A DNA stretch of 64,000 nt from Lysobacterales bacterium (GTDB lineage Bacteria > Pseudomonadota > Gammaproteobacteria > Xanthomonadales > Xanthomonadaceae), in the NCBI GenBank assembly GCA_014946745.1, contig JADCRD010000001.1, forward strand, positions 1,054,001 to 1,118,000, in the 5' to 3' direction. Position 1 is the first letter of the stretch. Every line of letters begins with the position of its first letter. Below are positions 27,525 through 36,061 of this stretch, piece by piece. Under the pieces are notes generated by a model. It searched no databases. It had not been told where the DNA came from and saw only the letters and a program-made list of their open reading frames with translations. The translations under genes were made by a program, and so were the position numbers.

Positions 27525-29624
27525 TTACTTCACCTGCGCGCCGGCGCTGGCGCCGGCATCGACATCCAGCAGGAACAGGTCGTCACCGCCCGTGCCGGCC
27601 GACAGGATCATCCCCTCGCTGATGCCGAAGCGCATCTTGCGCGGGGCCAGGTTGGCGATGAACACCACGCTGCGGCCCACGAGTTTCTCGGGTTCGGCGT
27701 AGGCGGCGCGGATGCCGCTGAAGATCTGGCGTTCGCCCAGATCACCGGCGTCGAGCTTGAAGCGCAGCAGCTTGTCGCTGCCTTCGACGAAGCCGCACTC
27801 CAGCACCTTGCCGATGCGCAGGTCGAGTTTGGCGAAGTCGTCGATGGCAATGGGATTGGGGATTGGGGATTCGGGATTCGCAGCCGGCGGTGTGGAGGAC
27901 GCGGGCTTGGCCGCAGCCTCGGGCTTGGCCGCGGGCTTGTTGGCGTCCGCGGCGGGGGCGAGGCTTTCCTTGCTGTTCTCGATCATGGTTTCGATGTGCT
28001 TGGGGTCGATGCGGGTGGCCAGCGCTTCGTAGGGCGCGATGGCGTGGTGCAGCAGGGGCTGGGCCAGCGCGTCGAAGGCGGCCAGCGGGCTCTGCAGAAA
28101 GGTTTCGATCTTGGCCACGGTGGCCGGCAGCACCGGCGCGAGGAAGCCGGCGAGCAGGCGGAACATATTGATCGCCAGGGTGCAGATCGCATGCAGCTCG
28201 GCCTCGCGGCCGTCCTGCTTGGCCAGAGCCCAGGGCGCCTTGCCTGCGATCAGTTCGTTGGTGGCGTCGGCCTCGGCCATGATCCGGCGCAGTGCGCCGT
28301 TGAAGTCGCCGCTGGCAAACGCGCCGCGCTCGCCCAAGCAGGCCTGCGAGAGACGATCCCAGGCGCCGAGGTAGTGCTCGAGGTCGGCATCGCCCATCGC
28401 CTCGGCCAGCTGGCCGCCGAAGCGCTTCTCGATGAAGCCCGCGCAGCGGCTGGCGATGTTGACGAACTTGCCGACGATGTCGGCGTTGACGCGCTGGGCG
28501 AAGTCTTCGAGGTTCAGATCGAGATCGTCGACGCCGCCCGAGCTCTTGGCGGCGAAGTAGTAGCGCAGGTATTCGGGGTTCAAGCTCGCATTGAGATAGG
28601 TGCGGGCCTGGATGAAGGTGCCGCGCGACTTCGACATCTTGGCGCCGTTGACCGTCAGGTAGCCGTTGACGTGCAGCGCGCTGGGCACGTTCATGCCCGC
28701 GCCCTTCAGCATCGCCGGCCAGAACAGGCCGTGGAAGTTGATGATGTCCTTGCCGATGAAGTGGTGCATGCGCACGCCGCTGTCAGCGGCGGTGAGCGCG
28801 TCGAAGTCCATGCCGCGCGCAGCGCACAGGGCCTTGAAGCTCGCCAGATAGCCGATCGGTGCGTCCAGCCAGACGTAGAAGAACTTGCCGGGCGCATCGG
28901 GAATGGCGAAGCCGAAATAGGGCGCATCGCGCGAGATGTCCCAGTCGCGCAGGCCGCCGTCCAGCCACTCCGCCAGCTTGGCGCGCACGCCCGGGTGCGC
29001 CACATCACCGGCCAGCCACTCGCGCAGGAAGGCCTCGAACTTCGGCAGCTCGAAGAAGTAGTGCTCGCTCTCGCGCAGCTCGGGCACGGCCCCAGACACT
29101 ACCGAGCGCGGGTTCTTGAGATCGGTGGGTGCGTAGGTGGCGCCGCAGACTTCGCAGTTGTCGCCGTACTGGTCCTGCGCGCCGCACTTCGGGCAGTCGC
29201 CCTTGATGTAGCGGTCGGGCAGGAACATCTGCCGCTCGGGGTCGAACAGCTGCTGGATGCTGCGGCGGGCGATGTACGAATCCTTGATGCGGCCGTAGAT
29301 CAGCTCGGCCAGCGCGCTATTCTCGTCCGAGTGGGTGCTGTGGTAGTGGTCGAAGGCCACGCCGAACTCGGCGAAGTCGCGCTCGTGGCTCTGCTGGATG
29401 CCGCGGATGAAGTCCTCCGGCGCCATGCCCGCTTTCTCTGCCGCCAGCATGATCGGCGTGCCGTGGGCGTCGTCGGCGCAGACGAACCAGGCCTCGCGGC
29501 CCTGCATACGCTGCGCGCGCACCCAGATGTCGGCCTGGATATAGCCGACCAGATGGCCGAGATGCAGATGGCCGTTCGCATAGGGCAGGGCGCAGGTGAC
29601 GAGCAGGGGAGCGTGGTCGGACAT
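27525..29624 (-). CDS. metG: Methionyl-tRNA synthetase
   Basis: The product has 699 residues. It charges tRNA-Met with methionine in the cytoplasm. The HIGH-type motif is H-L-G-H ending at residue 24 and the KMSKS motif is A-K-M-S-K-S-R-G-T near 335. The zinc-knuckle domain has two pairs of Cys (C-P-K-C and C-E-V-C) around 145-160. The anticodon-binding domain reaches to about 560. A low-complexity linker (about 565-600, Ala/Lys/Pro-rich) leads to the C-terminal tRNA-binding domain (D-F-A-K-L-D-L-R-I-G-K-V). Part of this linker is encoded by a GGGATTG/GGGATTC heptamer array, read as N-P-E-S-P-I-P-N-P, which is odd for an essential gene. Confidence 0.97.
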   Translation of the reverse strand: MSDHAPLLVTCALPYANGHLHLGHLVGYIQADIWVRAQRMQGREAWFVCADDAHGTPIMLAAEKAGMAPEDFIRGIQQSHERDFAEFGVAFDHYHSTHSDENSALAELIYGRIKDSYIARRSIQQLFDPERQMFLPDRYIKGDCPKCGAQDQYGDNCEVCGATYAPTDLKNPRSVVSGAVPELRESEHYFFELPKFEAFLREWLAGDVAHPGVRAKLAEWLDGGLRDWDISRDAPYFGFAIPDAPGKFFYVWLDAPIGYLASFKALCAARGMDFDALTAADSGVRMHHFIGKDIINFHGLFWPAMLKGAGMNVPSALHVNGYLTVNGAKMSKSRGTFIQARTYLNASLNPEYLRYYFAAKSSGGVDDLDLNLEDFAQRVNADIVGKFVNIASRCAGFIEKRFGGQLAEAMGDADLEHYLGAWDRLSQACLGERGAFASGDFNGALRRIMAEADATNELIAGKAPWALAKQDGREAELHAICTLAINMFRLLAGFLAPVLPATVAKIETFLQSPLAAFDALAQPLLHHAIAPYEALATRIDPKHIETMIENSKESLAPAADANKPAAKPEAAAKPASSTPPAANPESPIPNPIAIDDFAKLDLRIGKVLECGFVEGSDKLLRFKLDAGDLGERQIFSGIRAAYAEPEKLVGRSVVFIANLAPRKMRFGISEGMILSAGTGGDDLFLLDVDAGASAGAQVK
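27852..27879 (+). repeat. Heptamer array, 4 copies, inside the metG coding sequence
   Basis: GGGATTG, GGGATTG, GGGATTC, GGGATTC on the plus strand. It lies in the part of metG that encodes the flexible linker before the C-terminal tRNA-binding domain. The 28 bases do not change the frame as found. Confidence 0.85.
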
Positions 29625-29716
29625 GGATTCGGTGCGGCCAGGGCAAACGGTCGCGGATTATCCCATGCGGGGGCGGGGCGCAGAGAAAGGAGGATTGCGG
29701 CCGTGCGCAGGTGGCG

Positions 29717-29740
29717 GTCGCCTGCAAGCAGGCTCCTACA
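29717..29740 (-). repeat. REP element of the GTAGGAGC type
   Basis: On the minus strand it starts TGTAGGAGC and continues into the hairpin GCCTGC-TT-GCAGGC, the form known as REP palindromes in Pseudomonas and xanthomonads. It lies between metG and creD (29625-29933), a 309-bp region that otherwise holds only the heptamer array at 29793. Confidence 0.75.
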
Positions 29741-29792
29741 AACAGCGAGGGCGCGGGGCCCAGCGCGGTATGCGGCGGGGCAGGCTTTTCGC

Positions 29793-29834
29793 GAATCCCG
29801 AATCCCGAATCCCGAATCCCGAATCCCGAATCCC
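29793..29834 (-). repeat. Heptamer array, 6 copies of GGGATTC (minus strand)
   Basis: Six perfect GAATCCC units on the plus strand, the longest array in the window, about 100 bp upstream of creD. Confidence 0.88.
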
Positions 29835-29933
29835 GGCTCTCCCCGCATCGCCCGTAAATCGCCAGAACCCGCGCGCTGCGCTGCCACGGCGTTGCCTCGC
29901 AATGCAGGCTCCCCCTCTCGCGGAGCGCGCGCC

Positions 29934-31253
29934 ATGCGACTCGGTTTCAAGATTCCCCTGATCGGCTTCACGATGCTCGTCCTGCTCGTGCCCATCCTGC
30001 TGTTGAACGGTCTGGTGTACGAGCGGCAGCAGCGTGCGGCCGAGGTGCGTGCCGAGGTTGCCCAGAGCAGCAGCCGGGCGCAGCGCATCACCGGCCCGCT
30101 GCTGCGGATTGAAGTGGAGCGCGTGGTGCCCGAGCGTCGCTTGGTGATGGAGGACGGCGTGCAGCGCGAGGTCGTCGAAACCAAGACCCTGCGCGAGGCG
30201 CGCCTGCTGCTGCCGACGCGCTTGGACTTCGATGCCGGGTTCACCAGCGAGCGGCGCGGCCGCTCGCTGTTCATGGCGCTTCTCTACCACCTGCAGGTCA
30301 AGGGCAGCGCCGAGTTCGATACCGTCGGCCTGCTCGGCGAAGGCGAACGCGCGATCCGCGCGGATCTGCTGCTGGGCCTGGGCGACAACCGCGGCATCCG
30401 CAGCCTGGCGCTGAGCGCTGGCGGCAAGGCACTCAGCCTCGAGCCCGGCGCGCAGCTGCCCTGGCTCGAAGCCGGCGTGCAGGCGTCGCTGCCCGTGGCA
30501 CAGCTTGCGGGGCGACAGCTCAGCGTGCAGCTCGACGCCGAGATCAGCGGCACCGAGGCGCTCGATTTCGTGCCGGTCGGGGCAGACACCGAGGTGCAGC
30601 TGTCCGGCGACTGGCCGCATCCGTCCTTTGGCGGCGACCTGCTGCCGCAGGCGCCGGACCTGCGCGAGGACGGTTTCAGCGCACAGTGGAAGGTCTCGCG
30701 CCTGGCCAGCCAGGCCCAGCAGGCGGTGCGCCAGTGCGGTCTTGAATCCACGCACTGCGCCGGGCTCAGCACCCATGCATTCGGACTGCGCCTGGTTGAT
30801 CCCGTGGACCGCTACCTGATGACGGACCGAGCAATGAAGTACGCCCTGCTGGTGCTGGTGCTGGTGTTCGGTGCGGTGTTCTTTGTCGAAGTCGTGGGGG
30901 GCGACGAACTGCACCCGCTGCACTACGGGCTCATCGGGCTGGCGCTGGCGATGTTCTTCTTGCTGCTGCTGGCGCTGAGCGAGCACATCGGCTTCGGGCT
31001 CGCCTATCTGCTGGCGGCCATGGCCTGCATCGCTCTGATCTCGGTCTACCTCGCCGGCGTGCTCGAAAGCCGGACGAAGGGCTGGGCCTGCGCCGGCCTG
31101 CTGGCCGGCCTGTACGCCCTGCTGTACGCGCTGCTGAAGGCCGAGGATTACGCCCTGCTGGGCGGCGCGCTGGTGCTGTTCGGCTGTCTGGCGGTGTTCA
31201 TGCTGGCGACCCGGCGGGTGCGCTGGTCCGCGCTGGGTCGGAAGAGCGCATGA
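29934..31253 (+). CDS. creD: Inner membrane protein CreD
   Basis: The product has 439 residues. The N-terminal helix (residues about 9-27, P-L-I-G-F-T-M-L-V-L-L-V-P) is followed by a large periplasmic domain and then five or six C-terminal helices from about residue 302. The N-terminal pattern R-x-x-R-A-x-E-V-x-x-E-V-A-x-S-S-x-x-x-Q-x-I-x-G-P matches CreD. CreD is linked to envelope integrity and beta-lactam or colicin response. creB and creC are not adjacent. The ATG at 29934 was chosen because the conserved MRLGFK starts there. Confidence 0.9.
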   Translation: MRLGFKIPLIGFTMLVLLVPILLLNGLVYERQQRAAEVRAEVAQSSSRAQRITGPLLRIEVERVVPERRLVMEDGVQREVVETKTLREARLLLPTRLDFDAGFTSERRGRSLFMALLYHLQVKGSAEFDTVGLLGEGERAIRADLLLGLGDNRGIRSLALSAGGKALSLEPGAQLPWLEAGVQASLPVAQLAGRQLSVQLDAEISGTEALDFVPVGADTEVQLSGDWPHPSFGGDLLPQAPDLREDGFSAQWKVSRLASQAQQAVRQCGLESTHCAGLSTHAFGLRLVDPVDRYLMTDRAMKYALLVLVLVFGAVFFVEVVGGDELHPLHYGLIGLALAMFFLLLLALSEHIGFGLAYLLAAMACIALISVYLAGVLESRTKGWACAGLLAGLYALLYALLKAEDYALLGGALVLFGCLAVFMLATRRVRWSALGRKSA

Positions 31254-31345
31254 GCCAGGTCGGCCGAGCAGGTGTGAGGCTCGCGCTGGCGGGTTTCACG
31301 CTCAGGCGAGGCGGATCGAATCCATCCTGCAGTTGATCAGAAGTC

Positions 31346-31370
31346 GCGAGTCCGGCGCTGCCGGACTCGC
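31346..31370. repeat. Strong hairpin between convergent creD and phoU
   Basis: GCGAGTCCGGC, loop GCT, GCCGGACTCGC: an 11-bp perfect stem. Its arms share ten bases with the stem at 9703-9729, so it may be a member of a dispersed palindrome family. It may also act as a bidirectional terminator, although no T-run follows. Confidence 0.7.
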
Positions 31371-31454
31371 TGCTGCTGAATCACGCAGCGCGCGTTCGCT
31401 GCGCGATCAGGCTCTCCGCGGTGCGCGGCCAGGCATCCAGCTTCCGCCTTGTGC

Positions 31455-32156
31455 TCAGTCGCGGACGCTGCTGCTGGCGTCGCGCTTCTCGCGCGCTTCG
31501 AGCGGGGTTTCGCCGTGTTCGATGAACCAGACGTTCTCGGCGATGTTGGTGGCGTGGTCACCGATGCGCTCGATGTTCTTGGCAATGAACAGCAGATGCG
31601 TGCCGGCCCCGATGTGGGTGCTGTCCTCGCCCATCCAAGCCACGAGCGCGCGGAACAGTTCGGTGTGCAGGCGATCGAGCTCGGCATCGCGCTCGCGCAC
31701 GGCGATTGCCAGCGCCACGTCGCGCTGCACGTAGGCGCGCAGCACGTCGCGCAGCTGGCGCTGCGCGAACTCGGCCAGCGGTCGCAGGCCGGCGGCGGCG
31801 GGCACGAGGGGCAGGGTATTCAGCACGCGGCAGCGTTTGGCCAGGTTGGCGCCGAGATCGCCGACGCGCTCGATGTCGCTGGCGATGCGCAGCGCCGCCA
31901 GCACTTCGCGCAGGTCGCGCGCCACCGGCTGGCGCAGGGCCAACAGGCGCAGTACGTCATGGCTGACCTCGCTCTCGCGGCGGTCGATCGCGAGATCGCT
32001 GGCGACTACGCGCTCGGCGGCTTCGGTGTCGCGCTGCTCAAGCGCGATCAGGGCGGCTTCCAGCTGCTGTGCAGCGGCTTCGCCCATGGTTTCGAGCTCC
32101 TGCCCGAGGCGGCTCAGCTCGGCGTCATAGCTCTTGTGGGTGTGTGGCTCATGCAT
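31455..32156 (-). CDS. phoU: Phosphate-signalling complex protein PhoU
   Basis: The product has 233 residues and is all helical, made of two repeated three-helix halves. Each half carries the PhoU metal-binding pattern, for example E-R-V-G-D-L-G-A-N and E-R-I-G-D-H-A-T-N. PhoU links the Pst transporter to the PhoR/PhoB system and represses the Pho regulon when phosphate is plentiful. It is the last gene of the pst operon, 13 bp after pstB. Confidence 0.97.
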   Translation of the reverse strand: MHEPHTHKSYDAELSRLGQELETMGEAAAQQLEAALIALEQRDTEAAERVVASDLAIDRRESEVSHDVLRLLALRQPVARDLREVLAALRIASDIERVGDLGANLAKRCRVLNTLPLVPAAAGLRPLAEFAQRQLRDVLRAYVQRDVALAIAVRERDAELDRLHTELFRALVAWMGEDSTHIGAGTHLLFIAKNIERIGDHATNIAENVWFIEHGETPLEAREKRDASSSVRD

Positions 32157-32169
32157 GGCGCGCTCCCGA

Positions 32170-32949
32170 TCAGCCGAAGCGGCCGGTGATGTAGCCCTCG
32201 GTCTGCGGGTTCGAGGGTTTTGTGAAGATGCGTTCGGTTTCGCCGTGTTCGATCAGCTGGCCCAGATACATGAAGGCCGTGTGGTCGGAACAGCGACCGG
32301 CCTGCTGCATGTTGTGGGTGACGATGACGATGGTGAACTGCTGCTTCAGCTCGGCGATCAGCTGCTCGATCTTGCCGGTGGCGATCGGGTCGAGCGCCGA
32401 GGTGGGTTCGTCGAGCAGGATGACCTCGGGTTTCAGCGCGACCGCGCGGGCGATACAGAGGCGCTGCTGCTGTCCGCCGGACAGGCCCAGCGCGTTCTGC
32501 TTGAGCTTGTCCTTGACCTCTTCCCACAGCGCGGCCTGGCGCAGCGCGGCCTCGACGCGGTCGTCGAGTTCCGAGCGCGACAGCGTCTCGTGGTGCTGGA
32601 TCGCCCAGGCCACGTTCTGGTGGATGCTCATCGGAAACGGCACCGGCTTCTGGAACACCATGCCGACCTTGCTGCGCAGGCGGTTGAGCGGGTACTTGGG
32701 GTCGAGGATGTTGTCGCCGTCGAGGCTCACCTCGCCGCTCGCCACCAGCCCCGGATACAGCGAGTAGATACGGTTCAGGCAGCGCAGCAGGGTCGACTTG
32801 CCGCAGCCCGACGGTCCGATCAGCGCCGTCACCTGCCGCTCGGGGATGGGCAGGTGGATGTCGCGCAGCGCGTGGTAGCCGTTGTAGTGGAAGTTCAGGC
32901 CGCGCACGTTCATCTTCAGCGCGGGTGCCGCTGCGGGGCTGTCAGTCAT
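32170..32949 (-). CDS. pstB: Phosphate ABC transporter, ATP-binding protein PstB
   Basis: The product has 259 residues. Walker A is G-P-S-G-C-G-K-S-T, the signature is L-S-G-G-Q-Q-Q-R, Walker B is V-I-L-L-D-E-P-T and the switch His lies in V-T-H-N-M-Q-Q. It powers phosphate import by PstSCA at the cytoplasmic face. Its start overlaps the stop of pstA by 8 bases. Confidence 0.98.
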   Translation of the reverse strand: MTDSPAAAPALKMNVRGLNFHYNGYHALRDIHLPIPERQVTALIGPSGCGKSTLLRCLNRIYSLYPGLVASGEVSLDGDNILDPKYPLNRLRSKVGMVFQKPVPFPMSIHQNVAWAIQHHETLSRSELDDRVEAALRQAALWEEVKDKLKQNALGLSGGQQQRLCIARAVALKPEVILLDEPTSALDPIATGKIEQLIAELKQQFTIVIVTHNMQQAGRCSDHTAFMYLGQLIEHGETERIFTKPSNPQTEGYITGRFG

Positions 32950-33793
32950 GGCCTTGGGACTTGCGGAGCAGGAAGGTGCGCGCCGCCAGACTCAGCAGCA
33001 GCACGAACAGGGTGATGACCAGCGCACCGGACCAGGCCAGCGCCTGCCAGGCGGGGAAGGGGCTCATCGCGAACTGGAACACCACCACCGGCACATTCGC
33101 CATCGCGCCGGTCAGGTCGGTGCTCCAGTACTGGTTGGAGAACGCGGTGAACAGCAGCGGTGCGGTCTCGCCCGAGATGCGCGCCAGCGCCAGCAGCACG
33201 CCGGTGAGGATGCCCGGCGCAGCGGCGCGGTAGAGCACGTGCACGGTCACTTTCCACTGCGGGATGCCCAGGCTCAGCGCGGCCTCGCGCATCTGCGAGG
33301 GCACCAGGCGCAGCATCTCGTCGGTGGTACGCACCACCACCGGCAGCACGATGAAGGCCAGCGCCAGTGCGCCCGCCAGGGCCGAGAAGCGCGTGTGCTG
33401 CACGACCAGGGCGTAGACGAACAGGCCGATCACGATCGACGGCGCCGACAGCAGGATGTCGTTGACGAAGCGGATCACCTCGCCCAGCACGCGCCGGTTG
33501 ACGTACTCGGCCAGGAAGGTCCCGGCGGCGATGCCGACCGGTGCGCCGATCAGGATCGCCAGCAGGCTCATCACCACGCTGCCGAACAGCGCATTGGCCA
33601 TGCCGCCTTCCTGGCCCGGCGGCGGGGTCATCTGGGTGAACAGGTTCAGATCGAGCGCGGCGATACCGCGGCCGAGCGTGGTCCACAGGATCCAGGCGAG
33701 GAAGAACAGGCCGAACAGGGTGGCCGCGCCGGCGAGAATCAGCGCCAGGGTGTTGCGGATCCGGCGGCGCAGGTAGAGAGCGTTGGACATCAC
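32942..33793 (-). CDS. pstA: Phosphate ABC transporter, permease PstA
   Basis: The product has 283 residues with six membrane helices. The EAA loop is seen in [12 protein letters not shown]. It forms the channel with PstC. The start overlaps the pstC stop by ATGA. Confidence 0.97.
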   Translation of the reverse strand: MMSNALYLRRRIRNTLALILAGAATLFGLFFLAWILWTTLGRGIAALDLNLFTQMTPPPGQEGGMANALFGSVVMSLLAILIGAPVGIAAGTFLAEYVNRRVLGEVIRFVNDILLSAPSIVIGLFVYALVVQHTRFSALAGALALAFIVLPVVVRTTDEMLRLVPSQMREAALSLGIPQWKVTVHVLYRAAAPGILTGVLLALARISGETAPLLFTAFSNQYWSTDLTGAMANVPVVVFQFAMSPFPAWQALAWSGALVITLFVLLLSLAARTFLLRKSQGHD

Positions 33794-34767
33794 TGGCCCT
33801 CCCGGCGCTTCAGGCTGAGCAGCATGAGCTTGGCGATGCTGAGCACGATGAAGGTGATCACGAACAGGGTGAAGCCCAGCATCAGCAGCGAACCCAGATG
33901 CAGCGGGTCGCGCGCCTCGGCGAATTCGTTGGCGACGGTGGCCGTGATCGAGTTGCCGGGCTCCAGCAGGCTGGCGCTGATGCGGTTGGCGTTGCCCAGC
34001 ACGAAGGTCACCGCCATGGTCTCGCCGAGGGCGCGGCCCAGGCCCAGGAAGATGCCGCCGATCACCGCCGAGCGTGTATAGGGCAGCACGATATGCCAGG
34101 CCACTTCCCAGGTCGTCGAGCCCAAGGCATAGGCCGATTCCTTGAGCCGGGTCGGCACGGTCAGGAACACCTCGCGCATCACCGAGCTGATGAAGGGGAT
34201 GATCATGATCGCCAGCACCAGACCGGCGGTCAGCGTGCCCAAGCCCAGCGGCGGGCCGGAGAACAGGTGCCCGATCAGCGGCACTTCACCCAGCGTGGCA
34301 TCCAGCCAGGGGTTGACGTACTTGGCCATGACCGGCACCAGCACGAACAGGCCCCACATGCCGTAGATGATCGAGGGAATGCCGGCCAGCAGTTCGATCG
34401 CGGACGACACCGGCGCGCGCAGCCAGGCCGGCGCCACCTCGGTCAGGAAGAGGGCGATGCCAAAGCTGACGGGCACCGCGATCAGGATCGCGATGCCCGA
34501 GGTCACCAGCGTGCCGTAGATCGCCACGCCAGCGCCGAACTGGCGCTCGACGGGGTTCCACTCGGTCGAGGTGAAGAAGCCCGGACCGAAGGCCTGCAGG
34601 GCGCTCATGCCGCCCCAGAGCATCGAGGCGGCGATGCCGACGAGCGCCAGCAGCACGAAGCCGCCGGCGGCCGCCACGGTCCAGCGGAACAGGCGGTCGT
34701 AGCGCGCGTCCGCTCGGGCACGGCGCTCGGCAACGTGCCCGGCGGAGGAAGCCAGTGGGGTTTGCAT
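33790..34767 (-). CDS. pstC: Phosphate ABC transporter, permease PstC
   Basis: The product has 325 residues. A cytoplasmic N-terminus of about 28 residues is followed by six or more helices and the motif K-E-S-A-Y-A-L-G-S-T-T-W-E of the EAA loop. It is the partner of PstA. The gene lies 23 bp downstream of pstS. Confidence 0.97.
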   Translation of the reverse strand: MQTPLASSAGHVAERRARADARYDRLFRWTVAAAGGFVLLALVGIAASMLWGGMSALQAFGPGFFTSTEWNPVERQFGAGVAIYGTLVTSGIAILIAVPVSFGIALFLTEVAPAWLRAPVSSAIELLAGIPSIIYGMWGLFVLVPVMAKYVNPWLDATLGEVPLIGHLFSGPPLGLGTLTAGLVLAIMIIPFISSVMREVFLTVPTRLKESAYALGSTTWEVAWHIVLPYTRSAVIGGIFLGLGRALGETMAVTFVLGNANRISASLLEPGNSITATVANEFAEARDPLHLGSLLMLGFTLFVITFIVLSIAKLMLLSLKRREGQ

Positions 34768-34790
34768 TGGGTGGGCTCAGGCCGCGTGTA

Positions 34791-35900
34791 TCAGCCTTGG
34801 TTGGCCGGGGCTTCGCTGGCCGGGAACTGTGCCTTCCAGTAGGCCTTGACCTGCTCGGCCAGCGGCTGCGGCAGCGGCACGTAGTCCAGCTCGGTCGCCA
34901 TCGGCTGGCCGTTGTCCAGCACCCAGCCGAAGAAGTCGAGTACGCCCTTGCGCGCTTCCGGCTTGGCGTTCTTCGGCATCAGCACGAACACCGAGGCGGC
35001 GATCGGCCACGCGGCCTCGCCCGGAGCATTGGTGATCACCAGGTTGAAGTCCTGGGCATTGGCCCAGTCGGCGCTGGCGGCGGCGGCCTGGAAGCTCTCG
35101 GCGTTGGGCTTCACGAACTGGCCGGCGGCGTTCTGCACGCTGCCGTACACGCCGCCCGTCTGCAGGGCGTAGCTCAGCTCGACGTAGCCGATCGAGTTCG
35201 GCAGCTGCTGGATGAAGGCGGCGACGCCCTCGTTGCCGCGGCCGCCCACGCCCTTCGGCCAGGACAGCGCGGTGCCCTCACCGACCTTGGCCGCCCAGTC
35301 CGGGCTGACCTTGTTGAGGAAGCTGCTGAAGTTGTAGGTGGTGCCCGAGCCGTCGCTGCGGTAGACGACCTGGATCTCGGCCTCCGGCAGGCTCAGCTCG
35401 GGGTTGATCTCGGCGATGCGCGGGTCGTTCCAATGGGTGACCGTGCCCAGGTAGATGTCGGCCAGCAGGGCGCCGGTGAACTTGATCTGGCCCGGCTGCA
35501 CGCCTTCGAGGTTGACCACCGGCACCACGCCGCCGATCACCACCGGGAACTGCACCAGGTTCGACTCGGTGAGTTCGGCGGTGGCCAGGGGCTTGTCGCT
35601 GGCGCCGAAGTCGACCGTGCCGGCCTTGACCTGGGCGATGCCGCCGCCCGAGCCGATCGACTGGTAGTTGACTTGCGCGCCGGTCAGGCGGTTGTGCTCG
35701 GCCGACCAGCGCGACAGCACGGGGAATACGAAGGTCGAGCCGGCGCCGGTGATCTGCTGCGCCTGGGCTGCCGGCGCTGCCGGGGCTTCGCTGGCGGTCG
35801 GTGCGGCTGCGCTGGAGGCGGGCTGCTCGGAGCCACCGCAGGCAGTGAGCAGGGCGGCGGCGAGGGACAGGCTGAGCAGGCGGGGCAGGGCGTGGCGCAT
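34791..35900 (-). CDS. pstS: Phosphate-binding lipoprotein PstS
   Basis: The product has 369 residues. The N-terminus is a lipoprotein signal (L-A-A-A-L-L-T-A-C-G-G), so the mature protein starts at the Cys and is membrane-anchored in the periplasm. The start of the mature domain has G-A-G-S-T-F-V-F-P, the first phosphate loop, and R-S-D-G-S-G-T-T is the second. It is the first gene of the operon pstSCAB-phoU. A Pho box lies 45 bp upstream of the ATG. Confidence 0.97.
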   Translation of the reverse strand: MRHALPRLLSLSLAAALLTACGGSEQPASSAAAPTASEAPAAPAAQAQQITGAGSTFVFPVLSRWSAEHNRLTGAQVNYQSIGSGGGIAQVKAGTVDFGASDKPLATAELTESNLVQFPVVIGGVVPVVNLEGVQPGQIKFTGALLADIYLGTVTHWNDPRIAEINPELSLPEAEIQVVYRSDGSGTTYNFSSFLNKVSPDWAAKVGEGTALSWPKGVGGRGNEGVAAFIQQLPNSIGYVELSYALQTGGVYGSVQNAAGQFVKPNAESFQAAAASADWANAQDFNLVITNAPGEAAWPIAASVFVLMPKNAKPEARKGVLDFFGWVLDNGQPMATELDYVPLPQPLAEQVKAYWKAQFPASEAPANQG

Positions 35901-35944
35901 GGGCGGGGCTCGTTCAAGGGGTGGGGGAAAAATGCTGCATTTTC

Positions 35945-35962
35945 GTGACAGCTGTATGACAA
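35945..35962 (-). promoter_or_regulatory. Pho box (PhoB site) upstream of pstS
   Basis: On the minus strand TTGTCAT-ACAG-CTGTCAC: two 7-bp direct repeats of the PhoB consensus CTGTCAT with a 4-bp spacer. A 15-bp palindrome of AAAATGC and GCATTTT arms lies just downstream (35929-35943). Phosphate starvation should induce the pst operon from here. Confidence 0.85.
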
Positions 35963-36061
35963 GCGACCATCCGGGAAGGCGTGAGGCCGGTCAACCTGCC
36001 GCCGGCCGCGCAGTGTGCGCCCAGCCGGCAAGGATCGCGACCGGTCGACCCCGAGCGGGAA

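Noticed and set aside
27438-29933. Long plus-strand frame (1271 codons) leading into creD
   Set aside because: The part before 29934 is the shadow of metG; only the creD part has family features.
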